Shown here in pieces: positions 11,283 to 23,224 of a DNA stretch of 64,000 nucleotides. The stretch lies in the NCBI GenBank assembly GCA_022225965.2, contig JAKJXP020000058.1, forward strand, positions 62,001 to 126,000, read 5' to 3'. Position 1 is the stretch's first letter. The number at the start of each line of letters is the position of its first letter. The stretch is from Diatrype stigma. Lineage: Eukaryota > Ascomycota > Sordariomycetes > Xylariales > Diatrypaceae. The notes beneath the pieces are model-generated. The model ran no database searches and had not been told where the DNA came from. It was given only the letters and a program-made list of their open reading frames with translations. A program made the position numbers and the translations under genes.

Positions 11283-12700
11283 TGCAGGCCCTTGCCGGCC
11301 CTTGGCCCTTGGGGTTGGCGGACTAACTGTAAGAGCAAGAGCTGTGAGGATGGATGGCTTACTTACCCAATCGAGTCGATTATTTGTGTATCCAGTCACG
11401 ATAGAAACCTCGAGGCTTAAACAAGTTAAACACAGCCCAACTCAGCTAGCAGGGTGCGACACACTTAGTATGTTAGGACTCAGAAGGAAAGGATGGCAAA
11501 GAAGGCAACGCTTCAAGATGTTCAGAGGAAATGGGTGCGTGTATGTTCTGAAGCGCCTTGAAATATTTTAGCCTACGAATACTCTATCATGTATGTAAGC
11601 CGTAAGTTCCTTGGCTGTGTAGAATATCCCAGAGATTGGGCATACATGAGAGATATCATACATTCTACTCGGTATATGAGCATACTTAATATTCTACCTC
11701 CTATATACCCAGATAAGCTTAGGACTGCCTAATACACCAATAGAATAATTAAGTAAATAACTTATAATGTTCAATCAATGACAAAAGCCTTGATTGGTCT
11801 GGCCTAAGAGGATGAGGGCTGTATGTATTACTCATCGTAGTTGACCACTTCAACAAGCACCTGGGCAGTTACCCAGCATCAGCAAAGAACCTGGGAACGC
11901 CTTGGAACCCCTCCCCCGCCATAAATTGACCGTGAACTGAAGCAACTGCAGACTAACGAAGGTTACTTATCGCTAAAACTTAAAAGGACCATCCGTCTGA
12001 TAAGTAGCCGATAGCTTCACCTTGCATGACGCTAACGCCCATCTTAGCAGCAGTTGGTCCCTGTAGTTACCTAGGTCGTATAACTCGAAACCTATTGGAC
12101 CTATTGGACCTATTGGTACATACCTGCCCTGCCAACCGCCAACCAAGACGCGTCTGGTGCCTGGTGTTTTGTGTCTGGCGTCTTTTACCTTGGTACCTAC
12201 ATACATGTAGCGTATCCCAGCAGCTAGTTAGGTGGTATGCTGTAATCTGAGTGGGTAAATGCTTGGCTAGCAGGTACTTAGGCAGCCTTGTTCCTTGTTG
12301 CCGCCTCTGCCACCGGTACTCTAGCAGAGGTAGTTTACCTCTTGCTCATCAAGATCGACATCGACGGCTTTTCTTTCCAATCAACATCCAAGCGCAATAA
12401 ATTTTCTAGAAAGCTGAAGCTTCCCTGTCGTCACTGGACAGCCATTCCTTCATTCCAGCCTCGGGTTCAATTGAACCGCCCCGTCCTCTTTGCCAACACA
12501 GTACGGCTTTTCACCGAACCATTTTGTTTCCTCCGACAAAACACGTAAACCTGGACATAGGCATCGTTCGTTACAGGATCAGCTACAGCGATCTTCAATT
12601 GATATGCCGATGGAGTGACACAGTCGACACTATTGCTCTACCCGTAGCATTTCCTTCCGAACCAAACCACCGACCGTAAGCGCAAACACGAACTTGAGCC
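11283..12700. other. divergent intergenic region
   Basis: About 1.4 kb separating the divergently transcribed histidinol-phosphatase and PWI/CCCH/RRM genes, so it holds both promoters. It contains three tandem CCTATTGGA units at about 12091-12115 and TACCTAGGT at 12067. No gene seen. Confidence 0.5.
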
Positions 12701-15427
12701 ATGTTGTTCAACGAGAGCGAAGCGCCCCATCTCAAGGCGTGGATTGTCAGGCGTCTGGCCAACGAGTACGTAGTTGTTCGGGACGGAGCTTGCTTCAATG
12801 TCTCATCTCGACATCCCAACCCTTGAACTGGTCTCTGACGATACGTAGTTCTGATGCAGATGCCGATGTCTTGGCCGACTATGTGCTTGCTTTATTGCGG
12901 CACGATGACACCACCGAAAATATCAGAAAGATGTTCGACGAAGAAATTCCGGATTTCCTTAGAGAGGGTATGCATTTCTCTTCTGTTTTCCACCTTCGCA
13001 CACTCAAGCAGCTCTGTACTATGCTCTGTACTACTCTGTACTATACTAACGTTGCTACTTTGCTTGCTTCTAGGAGCTACCGCCTTTACCGATGATGTCT
13101 TCCAGGCTATCCGATACAAGTCCTATATGCCCGGTGCACCGCCTGCCCCTCCCATCGTCCGTCAACCTTCTCATCAAATCCACAACCCACTACAGCAGCT
13201 ATCGGATTCGCAATACCAGCCCCAAGCGCCCTTCCCCCAGAATCCAATATTTCCCCCTTTCGGCCCGGCTGCATCTCGTAAGAGGGCGTTTAACGACCGA
13301 GACGACGATGATGTCAATTTCATCCTTGACAGCCCCGATCCCTACTTTCCTGCACAGCCTTTCAAACAGGCGCGAAGAGGGGGCAGGGACTTCGCACCGC
13401 GCGGCGGTAGATTTGATGACGGTTATGGCATGAGAGGTTCGCGTGGAGGTCATAACCCGTACCAGCCTCCCTCCGGTCCCGCCATGGGACAGTATGGACA
13501 ACCACCTGCCTACCCTCCCTATCCCCAAGCCCAGAATTTGCCCCCCGTGGATCCTAATAGCATCCTGGAAAACATTCAAAGGCTACAACAGCTTGGTATT
13601 CCCATTCCCCAAGCATCTGATCTGCCGCGACCAATTTATTCAGGCTCTGCCCTTCCGCCACCTCGACGAAGAAAGGGCCGCTGCAGAGACTACGATACCA
13701 AGGGATTTTGCTCAAGAGGCAGTCGTTGTATATACGAACATGGGTCAGAACCCGTCTACATGCCCCAATTCGGTCCATCACCTGCGGATGGTAAGTTGCT
13801 TCGTGAATTCTTGCTATGAAATGATATACTAACCGAATTATAAGAGTACGATCCTCATAATGCATCGCTGCCTATCGCACCCTTTGGCCTTCCACCTCAA
13901 TCACAGGCCATGCCGCCATTGGATATGTCCATGCTTCAGGCGGGCCCGACTAACCGTCAGCCACCTAACCGGCAGGATTTCAAGCGGCAAAAACGACCTC
14001 CCAAAGGACGGGCACCGATTGCTGCTAATGGTCCCGTACACGACAAAACGAAGTCTACCATCGTAGTACAGCATATTCCAGCAGAGCATTTTACGGAGGC
14101 TGAGATCCGAGGATATTTCACCCAGTTCGGCGATATCATCGAAGTCACCATGCAGGAAGCCAGTCGCCTCGCAATCATTAAGTACGGTTCCTGGGACGCG
14201 GCTAATGCGGCTTGGAGCTCACCGAAGGTTATCTTCGACAACCGTTTTGTCAAAGTTTTCTGGTATAAAGATGAAACTGATGCTTCCTCCAAGGGGAAGG
14301 CTACGAATGGCACGAAAAACGGGGCTGGTAATGGCGAAACCCCAAATGACGAAGACAAAGAGCCTGAGTTTGACATGGATGAGTTCTTACGCAAGCAGAA
14401 AGAAGCGCAGAAAGCTCATGAGGAAAAAGCGCGGAAGCGGGAGGAGATTGAAAAGGAACGACAGGCTCTCGAGGACCGACAAAAGGAACTGCTCGCTCGG
14501 CAGCAAGAGGAGAAACGGAAACTTCAAGCCAGATTGACGAAGGGGGCCAATGGCCAATCGTTATCACCAACCGACACAAAGTCTACCAATGGCGAGAAAC
14601 CAAGCACGCAAGCTGAAGCCCTCCGAGCACAGTTGGCAGCGTTGGAGGAAGAGGCCAATTCGCTAGGCATCGACCCCGACGCACAAGACGAATCTTACTC
14701 CTGGAGCCCCCGAGGTCGTGGCAGGGGTAGACGTGTCTACCGTGGACGAGGCGGTTTTCCACCAAGAGCAGCATATCGTGGAGGCTACAGCTACCGCGGC
14801 AGGGGAGGAGGTCCCGAGGCTAGACACACAGCGTACGCCGCCTACTCGTTGGATCTCCGCCCCAAAATCATCGCGATTACTGGGGCCGACTTCACGATAC
14901 CCGAGAAGGACGAGGCGCTACGGCAATACCTTTTCGTAAGTTCATTTCCCATCTTCTTGTGGGGACACATTAAGTCCTCGTAGTCCATACGGCATAAAAC
15001 TAACACGGTATGAAAACAGGGTGTCGGGGAATTTAAGGAAATCCATAGCGACCCCACGACTACGCACATTACGTTTAAGGACCGCAAGACGGCCGAGCAG
15101 TTCATGTTCGGCGTCACGGCGGCCGCCAAGAACCAAATCCCCGGCGTCGAGGAGAAACTCGAGCTCACGTGGGCCACATCTGCGCCTGCGACTGAGAAGT
15201 CTAATAACGAGACCGCCACCACCGCTACTGCCACGACTGATACTGCCGGCGGCGAGGATGACGGCGGCGACACGCTTATGGCTAGGGGCCTCGAGGATGC
15301 TGATGCCACCGCCAATGAGAAGACTGGCCTGGACGAAGGAGACGGTATCGGGAATGCAGTCATCGGTAGCTTGGAAGACGGAGAGGTCGATGAGGGTGAT
15401 GACATGGACTACGAGGGGATATTCTAG
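12701..15427 (+). CDS. RNA-binding protein with PWI, CCCH zinc finger and RRM domains (RBM26/27, Rmn1-like)
   Basis: Likely nuclear RNA-surveillance factor; the human RBM26/27 and fission yeast Rmn1 proteins of this layout act with the MTREC/PAXT RNA-elimination machinery. Exons: 12701-12765, 12849-12967, 13074-13790, 13845-14935 and 15020-15427 (799 aa, in phase). Domains in order: PWI-like N-terminus (LKAWIVRRL, then ADYVLALLRHD, about 1-70); Pro/Gln-rich linker; a single CCCH finger spaced C-x8-C-x5-C-x3-H from about residue 265; RRM (about 368-440, TIVVQHIPAEHF then LAIIKY and VKVFWYK); charged coiled coil (about 480-530); RG-rich tract (about 590-625); and a second RRM-like segment (about 630-700, IIAITGADF then HITFKD). 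The C-terminus is acidic. Branch sites such as TACTAAC at 13044-13050 support the introns. Orthology to Rmn1 is inferred from domain order. Confidence 0.88.
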
Positions 15428-15628
15428 AGGAGACGTTCCGGTTTACGACGACGTTAAGGGGTGGCTGGTGGTTCGTGCATATTGTGGCTATTCGGTGTAG
15501 TGTGGTGCGGCGTGGCATGGCATAGCGTGGTGTGACCTTGTAAGATGGGATAATCCGTTTATGTGTGGGTGCTGCTGTATGCTGGTTACCTAGGTAGTGA
15601 GTAGGTAGGCGAGCAATGTTGATAATAC
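15428..15628. other. 3' flank of the PWI/CCCH/RRM gene
   Basis: About 200 nt of normal-composition sequence between the stop codon and the left LTR. It holds TACCTAGGTA at 15588-15597. Confidence 0.5.
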
Positions 15629-15871
15629 TGTGCGTATTACAACTAACCCCAATTACCTAATTATCACTAATCCAGCTGAGTATTAAGTCCTTAGGGTTTT
15701 TGTTGCAATTGTTAATTAAAGGAAAGAAAAAAAAGGAAAAGAAATAAAAGATTTCTTAACCTGTATTTAAATATAATACAATTATAGAAATAAATTTCTT
15801 AGGAATTTATTTCTTATTATTTAATTAGCCGAATGCCTTAGCTTTGGCATTTATTGCCTTAGGGATTTACA
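15629..15871 (-). repeat. left LTR (3' LTR in element orientation)
   Basis: 243 bp, the same length as the copy at 22982-23224 with no indels seen; all aligned differences are transitions. The outer (left) half keeps its C residues while the inner half is depleted. Confidence 0.92.
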
Positions 15872-16998
15872 TTATTCCCTTTTTCCAATTAAATCGTTCT
15901 CGATTATCGTAAGATTTTCCCTTTTAAATAAGCGCCAACGATCCTATTTTAAAAGCCGCTTGTTGGCGTATTAAAAGCTTTTTACGGAATGCCCGTTTTT
16001 TACGTAAATTGGGAATAAATTAATACCGTTATATTTATTTTGTAGCTATATTTTTTCCGGATTTCGTAAATAATAGGTATTTTTTTAATAATAATTAGCA
16101 ATGGCCTAAGGTTTATCGTAATACGGTTTATGCTTTTCTTTGCATTAACGTATACGGAAAATTTAATTATTGGAGGCGTAAATACGGATAAGGCCTTTTT
16201 TTTTAAAGGTACGTTTTTATTTAATTTCGCGAAACCTTTATATTATTAAATCGTAATTTAACTAACGATGCTTTATGTTATTTTGTTAGTCGGCATTCGT
16301 TTTCGATTTTTTTTTCTTTTGTCGGTTTACGAACGTATTTAGAATATTCGGTTCGGGGTTATTTTTAGGAAAATTAAATGCCGTATAATAAAAAAAAAGG
16401 GCTATAGTTATTCGGTTTGGATATTCGATTATATATCGTTATAATACGTTAAAATAACTTATTAAGGTTTTTTGGCGTTGGATTTATTACGTATTTTCGA
16501 AGCATAATATATTTTAAGTCCTAATTAACTTTTTTAACCTTATCGTTGCTTTTGGGTTTTGCGGATATAATTAGTTTTATTTTTATATTATATGTTTTAT
16601 TTTATTTAATGGCGGCTTTATTTACGAAGGCCTTTTCGTTATTATTAATTTATTTTTTTAAATAATCGAAGGTGGTTTCGATTTTATTAAATATAAGAAT
16701 GGTATTAACGAATTAAATGGTTGGCATAATTTTGGCCTTAATTTATTTTATTACGTATTTAACGGTAACGAAAATATATAATTTATTTATTGCCGTATAA
16801 TTAATTATTTATCGTATAAAAAAAGCGGAAAGTTATATGGAATTTAAATCGAATAGGGAAAAATCCGGCTTTTTTATTAATTAATAATTCGGACATTTAA
16901 TTGTAATTTATTATGCTATAAATACGATTTTTAAGTGCCAGAATTACTTTTGAACTTTTCGAAATATAATTCCGATTATATAATATTTTTTTCGTAAT

Positions 16999-17211
16999 TG
17001 TTACGGTAATAACCTAAAGGATGGATAGGATGACTAATACCTTAGTCATTTTTAGGACAATAGGCATTCATTTCCTATTGTTTTTATTTGTATATAAGCA
17101 GCTGGCCTTTTGCCAACTTTTTTCCCTTTCCTTTTTTTCTGTAACTTATTATTATACGTTAATTCCTAGTAATTAGCAGAATGCGCCTTTTTTTAAGCCA
17201 GTGCTATTATA
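16999..17211 (+). repeat. left LTR of the nested element
   Basis: 213 bp, direct repeat of 18674-18886; ends TATTATA where the partner ends TATTACA, a C-to-T difference. Confidence 0.88.
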
Positions 17212-18376
17212 TAATAATAAGTTCCCTTATTTGCTTTTTAAAAGGACAGCCGTTATATTTTACGATACCTACTGGAAATGGGCAACTAATATAGCAGTTC
17301 GATTTTTTCTCGATTATTCGATAAATTAACAGCATAATAAAATCCTTATTTCCATATAGCAACTTTCCGTTTCCGTTTTTTCCGAAAAATTTTTACGAAC
17401 TTTACGTTTCCGGGCCTTATGTTATACTTTTACGTTTCCGACTTTTCCGTTTCCGAAGAATTGCAAAGCTTTTGTTTTACCCGAATTGATAATGGCTTTA
17501 TTCATTAATGCCTAAAAAGCCTAAGCAATTATTTAAGCCGTTGTTATATACTTTTGCGGCGAACTAATCGCTTAATTCGCTATTGAAATTTATAAGCTTC
17601 AAGTAAAAAACAAGGCTTTAATTATTTAAATCGAAGCCTTTTAAATTAAATAAAACCCTTACTTAAAGCTTTCCGATATAATAAAATTAAAGGGTTCCGG
17701 TATTTACGACGTTTGGCTTTTGGAAATTAAAGGCAAGCTTTGTATTAATAGGGCTGCAATTGGCAATAATTACGTCCGTACGTATTACATTTATAACCGG
17801 CTAAAATCCAAGGTTAAAGATTTCGTTATTTTTTAAATTTATTATTCCGAACGTACCGATAATTAAAATAACGCTTTCTAACGTATTTTAAATGCTTTCG
17901 ATTATATTTACGACGATTCGAATAAGTTTCTTTATAATAAAGCCCGCTTTAAGAAAATAAAAATAAAGAATAACGATTCTTTCCGTTAATTCCTTAGCAA
18001 TTAAAAGCGCGCGTTATACGCGGTTCGAAACGATTTAAATAAAATAATCGAAAGCCAACGTATTTAAAAGCTTCGCTACGTTTTTTCGAATAAACTCCAA
18101 GCCAAAATTAATAATCTCGAGACCTTTTTAATTACGTACGCCTTTTTCGTTAAAAAGCTTTATAAATGGTCTTACGGCAAAAATAACGGCATTACTTATA
18201 TTAATTACTATAATTTTTCCCATTAACCAATAAATATATCGTTTAGAATTATAAATACCGCTGCTGCCGTTATTCCGGAATCTAACCTTATAAAGCTTTT
18301 AAATGCCGTTAATTCTTTATTCGTCGCCCTTTCGTTTAGCCCTGCTTAACGAAATAAGTAACAACGTATTAACCGT

Positions 18377-18418
18377 TGCCGCCGTTATGGTTTTATTAAA
18401 TACTTCGCCCGTAATTGC
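18377..18418 (+). pseudogene. gag zinc-knuckle remnant in the nested element
   Basis: The plus frame reads CRRYGFIKYFARNC. The spacing is exactly that of a retroviral-type CCHC knuckle (C-x2-C-x4-H-x4-C), with ligands 1 and 4 intact and ligands 2 and 3 replaced by Tyr. Both replacements are what C-to-T or G-to-A transitions would make from Cys and His codons. Stops follow soon after. Confidence 0.7.
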
Positions 18419-18673
18419 AATAAATAACCTGCTTTCGGCTTTATTTGTATTATTATAATTAATCGTTTAAATATTAAGAACTCCGATTCGGAAATAAAAA
18501 AACCCCAATACGGTAAAAGAAAATACTTGCCCTAGCATATTAGTAATGCTTTAAACGACCTGGTCCGAATAAATGGAATAAATAAAAGCTACCGGGCTAT
18601 AATGGATTACTTTTATTTAAAATAAAGGTAATTATAAAGCTTCGGGACGAAGCTTTTCCCAAAAGGGGAATAA

Positions 18674-18886
18674 TGTTACGGTAATAACCTAAAGAATGAA
18701 TAAGATAATTAATACTTTAGTTATTTTTAAAACAATAGGTATTTACTTCCTATTGTTTCCATTTGTATATAAGCAGCTGGCCCTTCGCCAGTTTTCTTCC
18801 CTTTTCTTTTTTTTTGCAACTTATTATTATACGTTAATTCCTAGTAATTAGCAAAATGCGCCTTTCTTTAAGCCAGTGCTATTACA
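18674..18886 (+). repeat. right LTR of the nested element
   Basis: 213 bp, direct repeat of 16999-17211, starting TGTTACGG and ending ATTACA; preceded by the purine tract at 18661-18673. Confidence 0.88.
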
Positions 18887-19279
18887 TATAATGGATTTTC
18901 CTTAATTGTATTAAAAGATTATCGTATTCCAAAATTTCTTATAAAGTTTATACGTTTATTGCGGTACTTTTAAAATATAAAGGGTTATCCGGAATTCTTT
19001 CGTATGTTATTGCCTTATATAACTTATTTCGGAAAAAAAGGAAATGCTTTTCGATAAAGCTCGGTAAAATGGCAGGAAATAGGGCTATTTCGAAACGTAA
19101 GAATTCGAAAATGGCTTAAAGGTTAATTCGGTTTAATTAATCGGGTTTTCGAATAGATTCGATTTCGTTAGAAAGTAATTTATTGAAAAGCATTAACGTT
19201 TCGGTTTGTTCCGGAAATTTAAATAAATAATTTACAAAAACGTTAATTTTTTTTTATTTATAATAAATACGAATGTCAT

Positions 19280-19565
19280 AATATTTAATAGCATTTAAGA
19301 ATTTAACGATTCGAACGGATTATTCGGTTTTCGTATTAAGGGTTTTTAAGAATTCGTAATCCGTAATTACCGTAATTTCGCCTTTTTTTATTTAATACCG
19401 TTAATATTAAAGTATTAACATAATTTTTAAGAATTCTCGTTTTTATATAAAATATCGTAACTGTATATTAATTAATTTTTTCGAAAAATAAGTAATAAAG
19501 TAAAAAATGGTATTGCCGTTTATATATATATAGGGTTGCAATAAAACGGCGCCGACGTCGTTTTA
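19280..19565 (-). pseudogene. decayed gypsy RNase H
   Basis: The minus strand directly after the reverse transcriptase gives DVGAVLLQ, YFSKKL and VITDYEFLKTL, the RNase H blocks of Ty3/gypsy polyproteins (the usual TDH appears as TDY). Several stops interrupt it. Confidence 0.8.
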
Positions 19566-19599
19566 TAAAGCGTCGGTTTCGATTACGGAAAGCTTTTTC

Positions 19600-20198
19600 T
19601 AATTAAACGTACGTATTATTGGAATTATGGTAATTTTTTTACGGATTTTTTTCCAAGCTATTATTATTTTCGGAAATAAAGTTATGCATTTATTTTTCGG
19701 GCTTTTTATTAATGCTATTAAAGGGGTTATAAAGCGAAAATAATAACTAATAAAATAACGAAAATAATTAATAACGTTTACGAAATTATACATTTACGTT
19801 ATAATTTCGGATTTAAATTTATTCCGAATAGTAATAACCTTAATAAAATCGGTTTCGATTTCGTTTTCGGAAATTAAAAATTCCAAAAAAATTCCTTTAC
19901 GAATAAACATTAAAGACTTAATTGTATTAATAATTATGCCGAAACTTAAAAGCTTTTTAAAAAATAGGATTATTCGCTTATAAAGTTACTTTCGAATATT
20001 TGTTTATACGGCTATGTTATTAAATATGTTCGAAATAAATTTTCGAAAAGGCTCGAGGATTTTTTTCATTAATGCTTAAAACGTTATTAAGGCGTTATAA
20101 AGATTAAAAGGCATAATTATTTATTCGTATAATCCGAATGGAATTACGAAAGCCGTTTTTTTAATATTTGATTCGTATATTTTAATTTGCCAGAAGCT
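19600..20198 (-). pseudogene. decayed gypsy reverse transcriptase
   Basis: Reading the minus strand, conserved reverse transcriptase blocks appear in order despite stops: SFWQIK, KTAFVIPFG, MPFNLYNA, a FNNIAV box at about 20027-20007 where the family has two Asp, then FLISENEIETD and the connection-domain segment NYFRYFISYYFRFITPLIAL. The substitutions from the family consensus are those expected from G:C to A:T transitions. Non-functional. Confidence 0.88.
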
Positions 20199-22981
20199 AT
20201 TTTTAAAATTAATAAAGCAGTATTATCGATAACCTATTACGCGTTATATTTTATTTATCGCGTTAAATAAAAAATATACGTTTTTTTTTATTTGGCATTA
20301 AATTCGCAATAATCGCAATAAAACCGTTATATAACGAATAGGTTATATTTATTGGACTTCGTCGTTTAATCGGGGGCTTTTTTTGGAATTAATAATACAG
20401 AAAAACCCTAAAGGTTCGTATTTTTACGAATTATAATATCCAAGTATACCTTAACGAAATTCCTTATTGCCTTTATTTATATTAGGCTATATTTTCGCGG
20501 AAGAAATTTAATAGGGCGGCTATTTTTTATATCGATATAATGGCGCGTTTTTATATTCGCTATAACCTTTTTCGAAGCAAAGCCGAATATTTCGGGGAAT
20601 TAATCGAAATAATTATTAAGAAAAACTTCGATTTCGTTATTTAAAGATGTATTTTTGTATTATTTCGATTTTTGCTATTCCTTAATGGAATAAATAAATT
20701 CCGTTATGTAATTAATTTTTGGAAAAGTTATCGAACGAATTATGGGCTTTTTTTCGAATGCGTTAAATGTTATTGTTTCGTTTTTTTCTGTATTGTTATA
20801 ATGTATTTCGAATTTATAAAATACGTTTTTGCCAAATATAAGGTTTTTAAAAAAAGTTCCGTTAAGAATTATTTCCGTTAATACCATAAATTAAAACGTA
20901 TTACTTTTTGGCATTAAGAAATTCGCGGTTATTAAGGCATCTTATTGGATTTTCGGCCCGGTGCTTTTAATATTTTTCATTATAAAGGATTTCGGAATTT
21001 TATACGTTTAGTTTTTGGCTATTATAATTTCGATAATATATAAAGCAATGTAACCGTAATTTAAAAAAATTACAAATTCATATCCGTAATTCGTAATAAT
21101 TACGAATAAGTTATGGTTTTTACCGTAACTTTCGCGAAATAACTTATTTTTACTTAATAATGGTTTTTTATTATTATATATTTTTACCGTATATATTTGG
21201 CGTTTTTAATTTTTAATTTTTATTTTTATCGATTTAATAAAATCGGCAAATTCTTAATTAAAATCGCAGTTAGGATTTTCGAATTTATTTGCCGAATTTT
21301 TTTCGTTGCTGCTGCTTTTATTGTTATTAATTATAAAATAAATTTTGGTTTGTTCCTTACTTTTATTCTTTTAGTTTTTCATTACGGAACGGAATTTAAT
21401 ATATTAAGGGCTATTATTATTATCGTTATATAATAAGCTTTTAAACGTTATTTTTTTTTCGGAAAATAATTAAATAGCTTTAAAAAAGCGAGATTTTTAT
21501 TTATAATCTTTTATTTAATAGCTTTATTTTTCGTAATTGAAATACTTATTATTTATAGCCTTAATTACGTAACTTTATTTATTCGTTTTATAAACGTTAC
21601 GGTTTTCGTTACGAAAATCGGCAATAATATCGTTTTTATTCGTTATTAAAATTATAAATATAATATCGATCGGTTCGATTTATACGATGCCGGGCTTAAT
21701 TAAGGTAATTTCGGAAATTAATAAATCGTAAAATAATACTAACGACTTATAAAGCTTAATTAAAATCGATGGCGTATTATAAATTTTTTTTTCGACCGCT
21801 TAACGTATAATATATACGGTTTGTTATATAATTTTTTCGATAAGCTGGGCGTTATTTTATGGTCGGAATTAATCGTAAACCGTAATTTAAATATTCGGCA
21901 GGTTAATTTATAAAAGGTTTACGATAATCTTTTTAATTTAATAGCAATCGCGATTTTCTTAATTTATTTAATAAAATGCTTTTTTTATTTGCCGGATATA
22001 GTTTATTATATTTTTATTTTAATACGGAAAAAACGTAACAAATTAAATAATAGCATTCTTTAAAATATAATGCTTATTAAAAATTTAAAAAACCGCTTTT
22101 AAAAAGATTATCCAATTAAGATTACGATTATATACGAAAATTTCGATTTGCTTAAAATTATTCGAATACTTTAAGGCAATTCGTTTAAACTATAGCTTAT
22201 ACGGAACGAAAGCCGATATAAGTTTAATTTAAATTTCTTGCAACTTATCGAAAATATTTGGGATTATTTATATAAAACGGAAGTTAATAAGGAAAATAAT
22301 GCGATTCTTGGTTTCGCAATATGTAAAATTTTTATCCTAACTTTAAAGAACTATTTCGAATCAGATTATTCGGATCCGTTTTTTTTGAATTATACGATAT
22401 TCGTATTATTTCGTTAAGAATCGTTAAAGATTTAATTTTTTATTAATACGCTTGTTATATTCGGTAAATATTTTCGTTATATAAGATAAGAAATAAATAG
22501 GTTCGTTTTTATCGGAATTAACTTTTTTAATTTTAATAGGGCCCTTATTTTTATTCGTATTTGTTTCGATATTTTTGGAAGTACTTTAAATAAGAGGGTT
22601 TTTAGATGGGTTTTATACGTTTTTTATGGTAAGGTTTATAATTGCCCTTAGCAATTCGTTTCGAAAACTGTTAATATTTCCGTTAACGTCGTTTATTTTA
22701 TTTTCTAAGTAATTTGCGAATTTATTAAGGCGATAATTGGTCGTTTTAAACGTGGTTTCTTAGGCTTTTAAATAACCGATTCTAATAGGATTAGTTTGGT
22801 TTGTTAATGAAACAACAAAAGAACCGGTAATTGGATTACCGGTTATTTCGTTTTCGGATAATATCGCGAATTTCGCTTAATAAATTACGGAAGATAAAAA
22901 ATAAAGTAATGACGTAATAAAATAATAAAAAAAAAGTTATTATTTTTAATTAAATAATATAAACCTATAAAAATAATTATT

Positions 22982-23224
22982 TATACGTATTGTAATTAAT
23001 TTTAATTACTTAATTATTATTAATTCAGCTAAGTATTAAGTTTTTAAGGTTTTTGTTATAATTATTAATTAAAGGAAAGAAAAAGAAGGAAAGAAAATAA
23101 AAGGTTTCCTAACCTGTATTTAAATATAATACAGTTATAAAAGTAAATTCCTTAGGAATTCACTTCTTATTATCTAATCAGCCGAATGCCTTAGCCTTGG
23201 CATTCATTGCCTTAGGGATCCACA
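22982..23224 (-). repeat. right LTR (5' LTR in element orientation)
   Basis: 243 bp, direct copy of 15629-15871. The outer (right) half keeps C residues that are T in the other copy. ATAC follows at 23225-23228. Confidence 0.92.

Larger units (their letters stand above)
16999..18886 (+). mobile_element. nested short LTR element, gag-only, RIP-decayed
   Basis: A 1,888-bp element inside the larger retrotransposon, with two 213-bp direct LTRs (16999-17211, 18674-18886) that differ only by transitions and begin TGTTACGG. The LTRs contain a TATATAAGCAG core-promoter-like word on the plus strand (about 17091 and 18767). A purine tract AAAAGGGGAATAA (18661-18673) abuts the right LTR, so the element points to the plus strand, opposite to its host. 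The 1.46-kb interior is too short for pol. It encodes a zinc-knuckle-like sequence at 18377-18418 and no detectable reverse transcriptase. The target duplication is uncertain: CGTAAT (16993-16998) against TATAAT (18887-18892) differ by two transitions. Confidence 0.85.
15629..23224 (-). mobile_element. Ty3/gypsy LTR retrotransposon, RIP-decayed
   Basis: A 7,596-bp AT-rich island bounded by two direct 243-bp LTRs (15629-15871 and 22982-23224), each TG/TA...CA, flanked by ATAC target-site copies (15625-15628 and 23225-23228). Coding is on the minus strand. Stop-riddled but recognisable frames give, right to left, reverse transcriptase (about 20198-19600: SFWQIKIYE, KTAFVIPFGLYE, then MPF, a FNNIAV box, FLISENEIETD, and NYFRYFI) and RNase H (about 19565-19280: DVGAVLLQ, YFSKKL, VITDYEFLKTLNTKTE). 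The two Asp of the reverse transcriptase catalytic box are both Asn. A purine tract GGAAAAAGGGAATAA (minus strand, 15872-15886) abuts the left LTR as expected for the 3' end. The integrase should lie at 15.9-19.2 kb and gag-protease near 21-23 kb; I could not confirm these. The element is interrupted by another LTR element at 16999-18886. Confidence 0.93.

Noticed and set aside
12460..12482. GGGTTCAATTGAACC resembling a tRNA T-loop
   Set aside because: It is a simple palindrome; no cloverleaf fits.
15629..23224. short ORFs in the AT-rich island (for example 20672-20887 and 21197-21433)
   Set aside because: They are chance frames in RIP-decayed DNA; the recognisable coding signal runs through stops in other frames.
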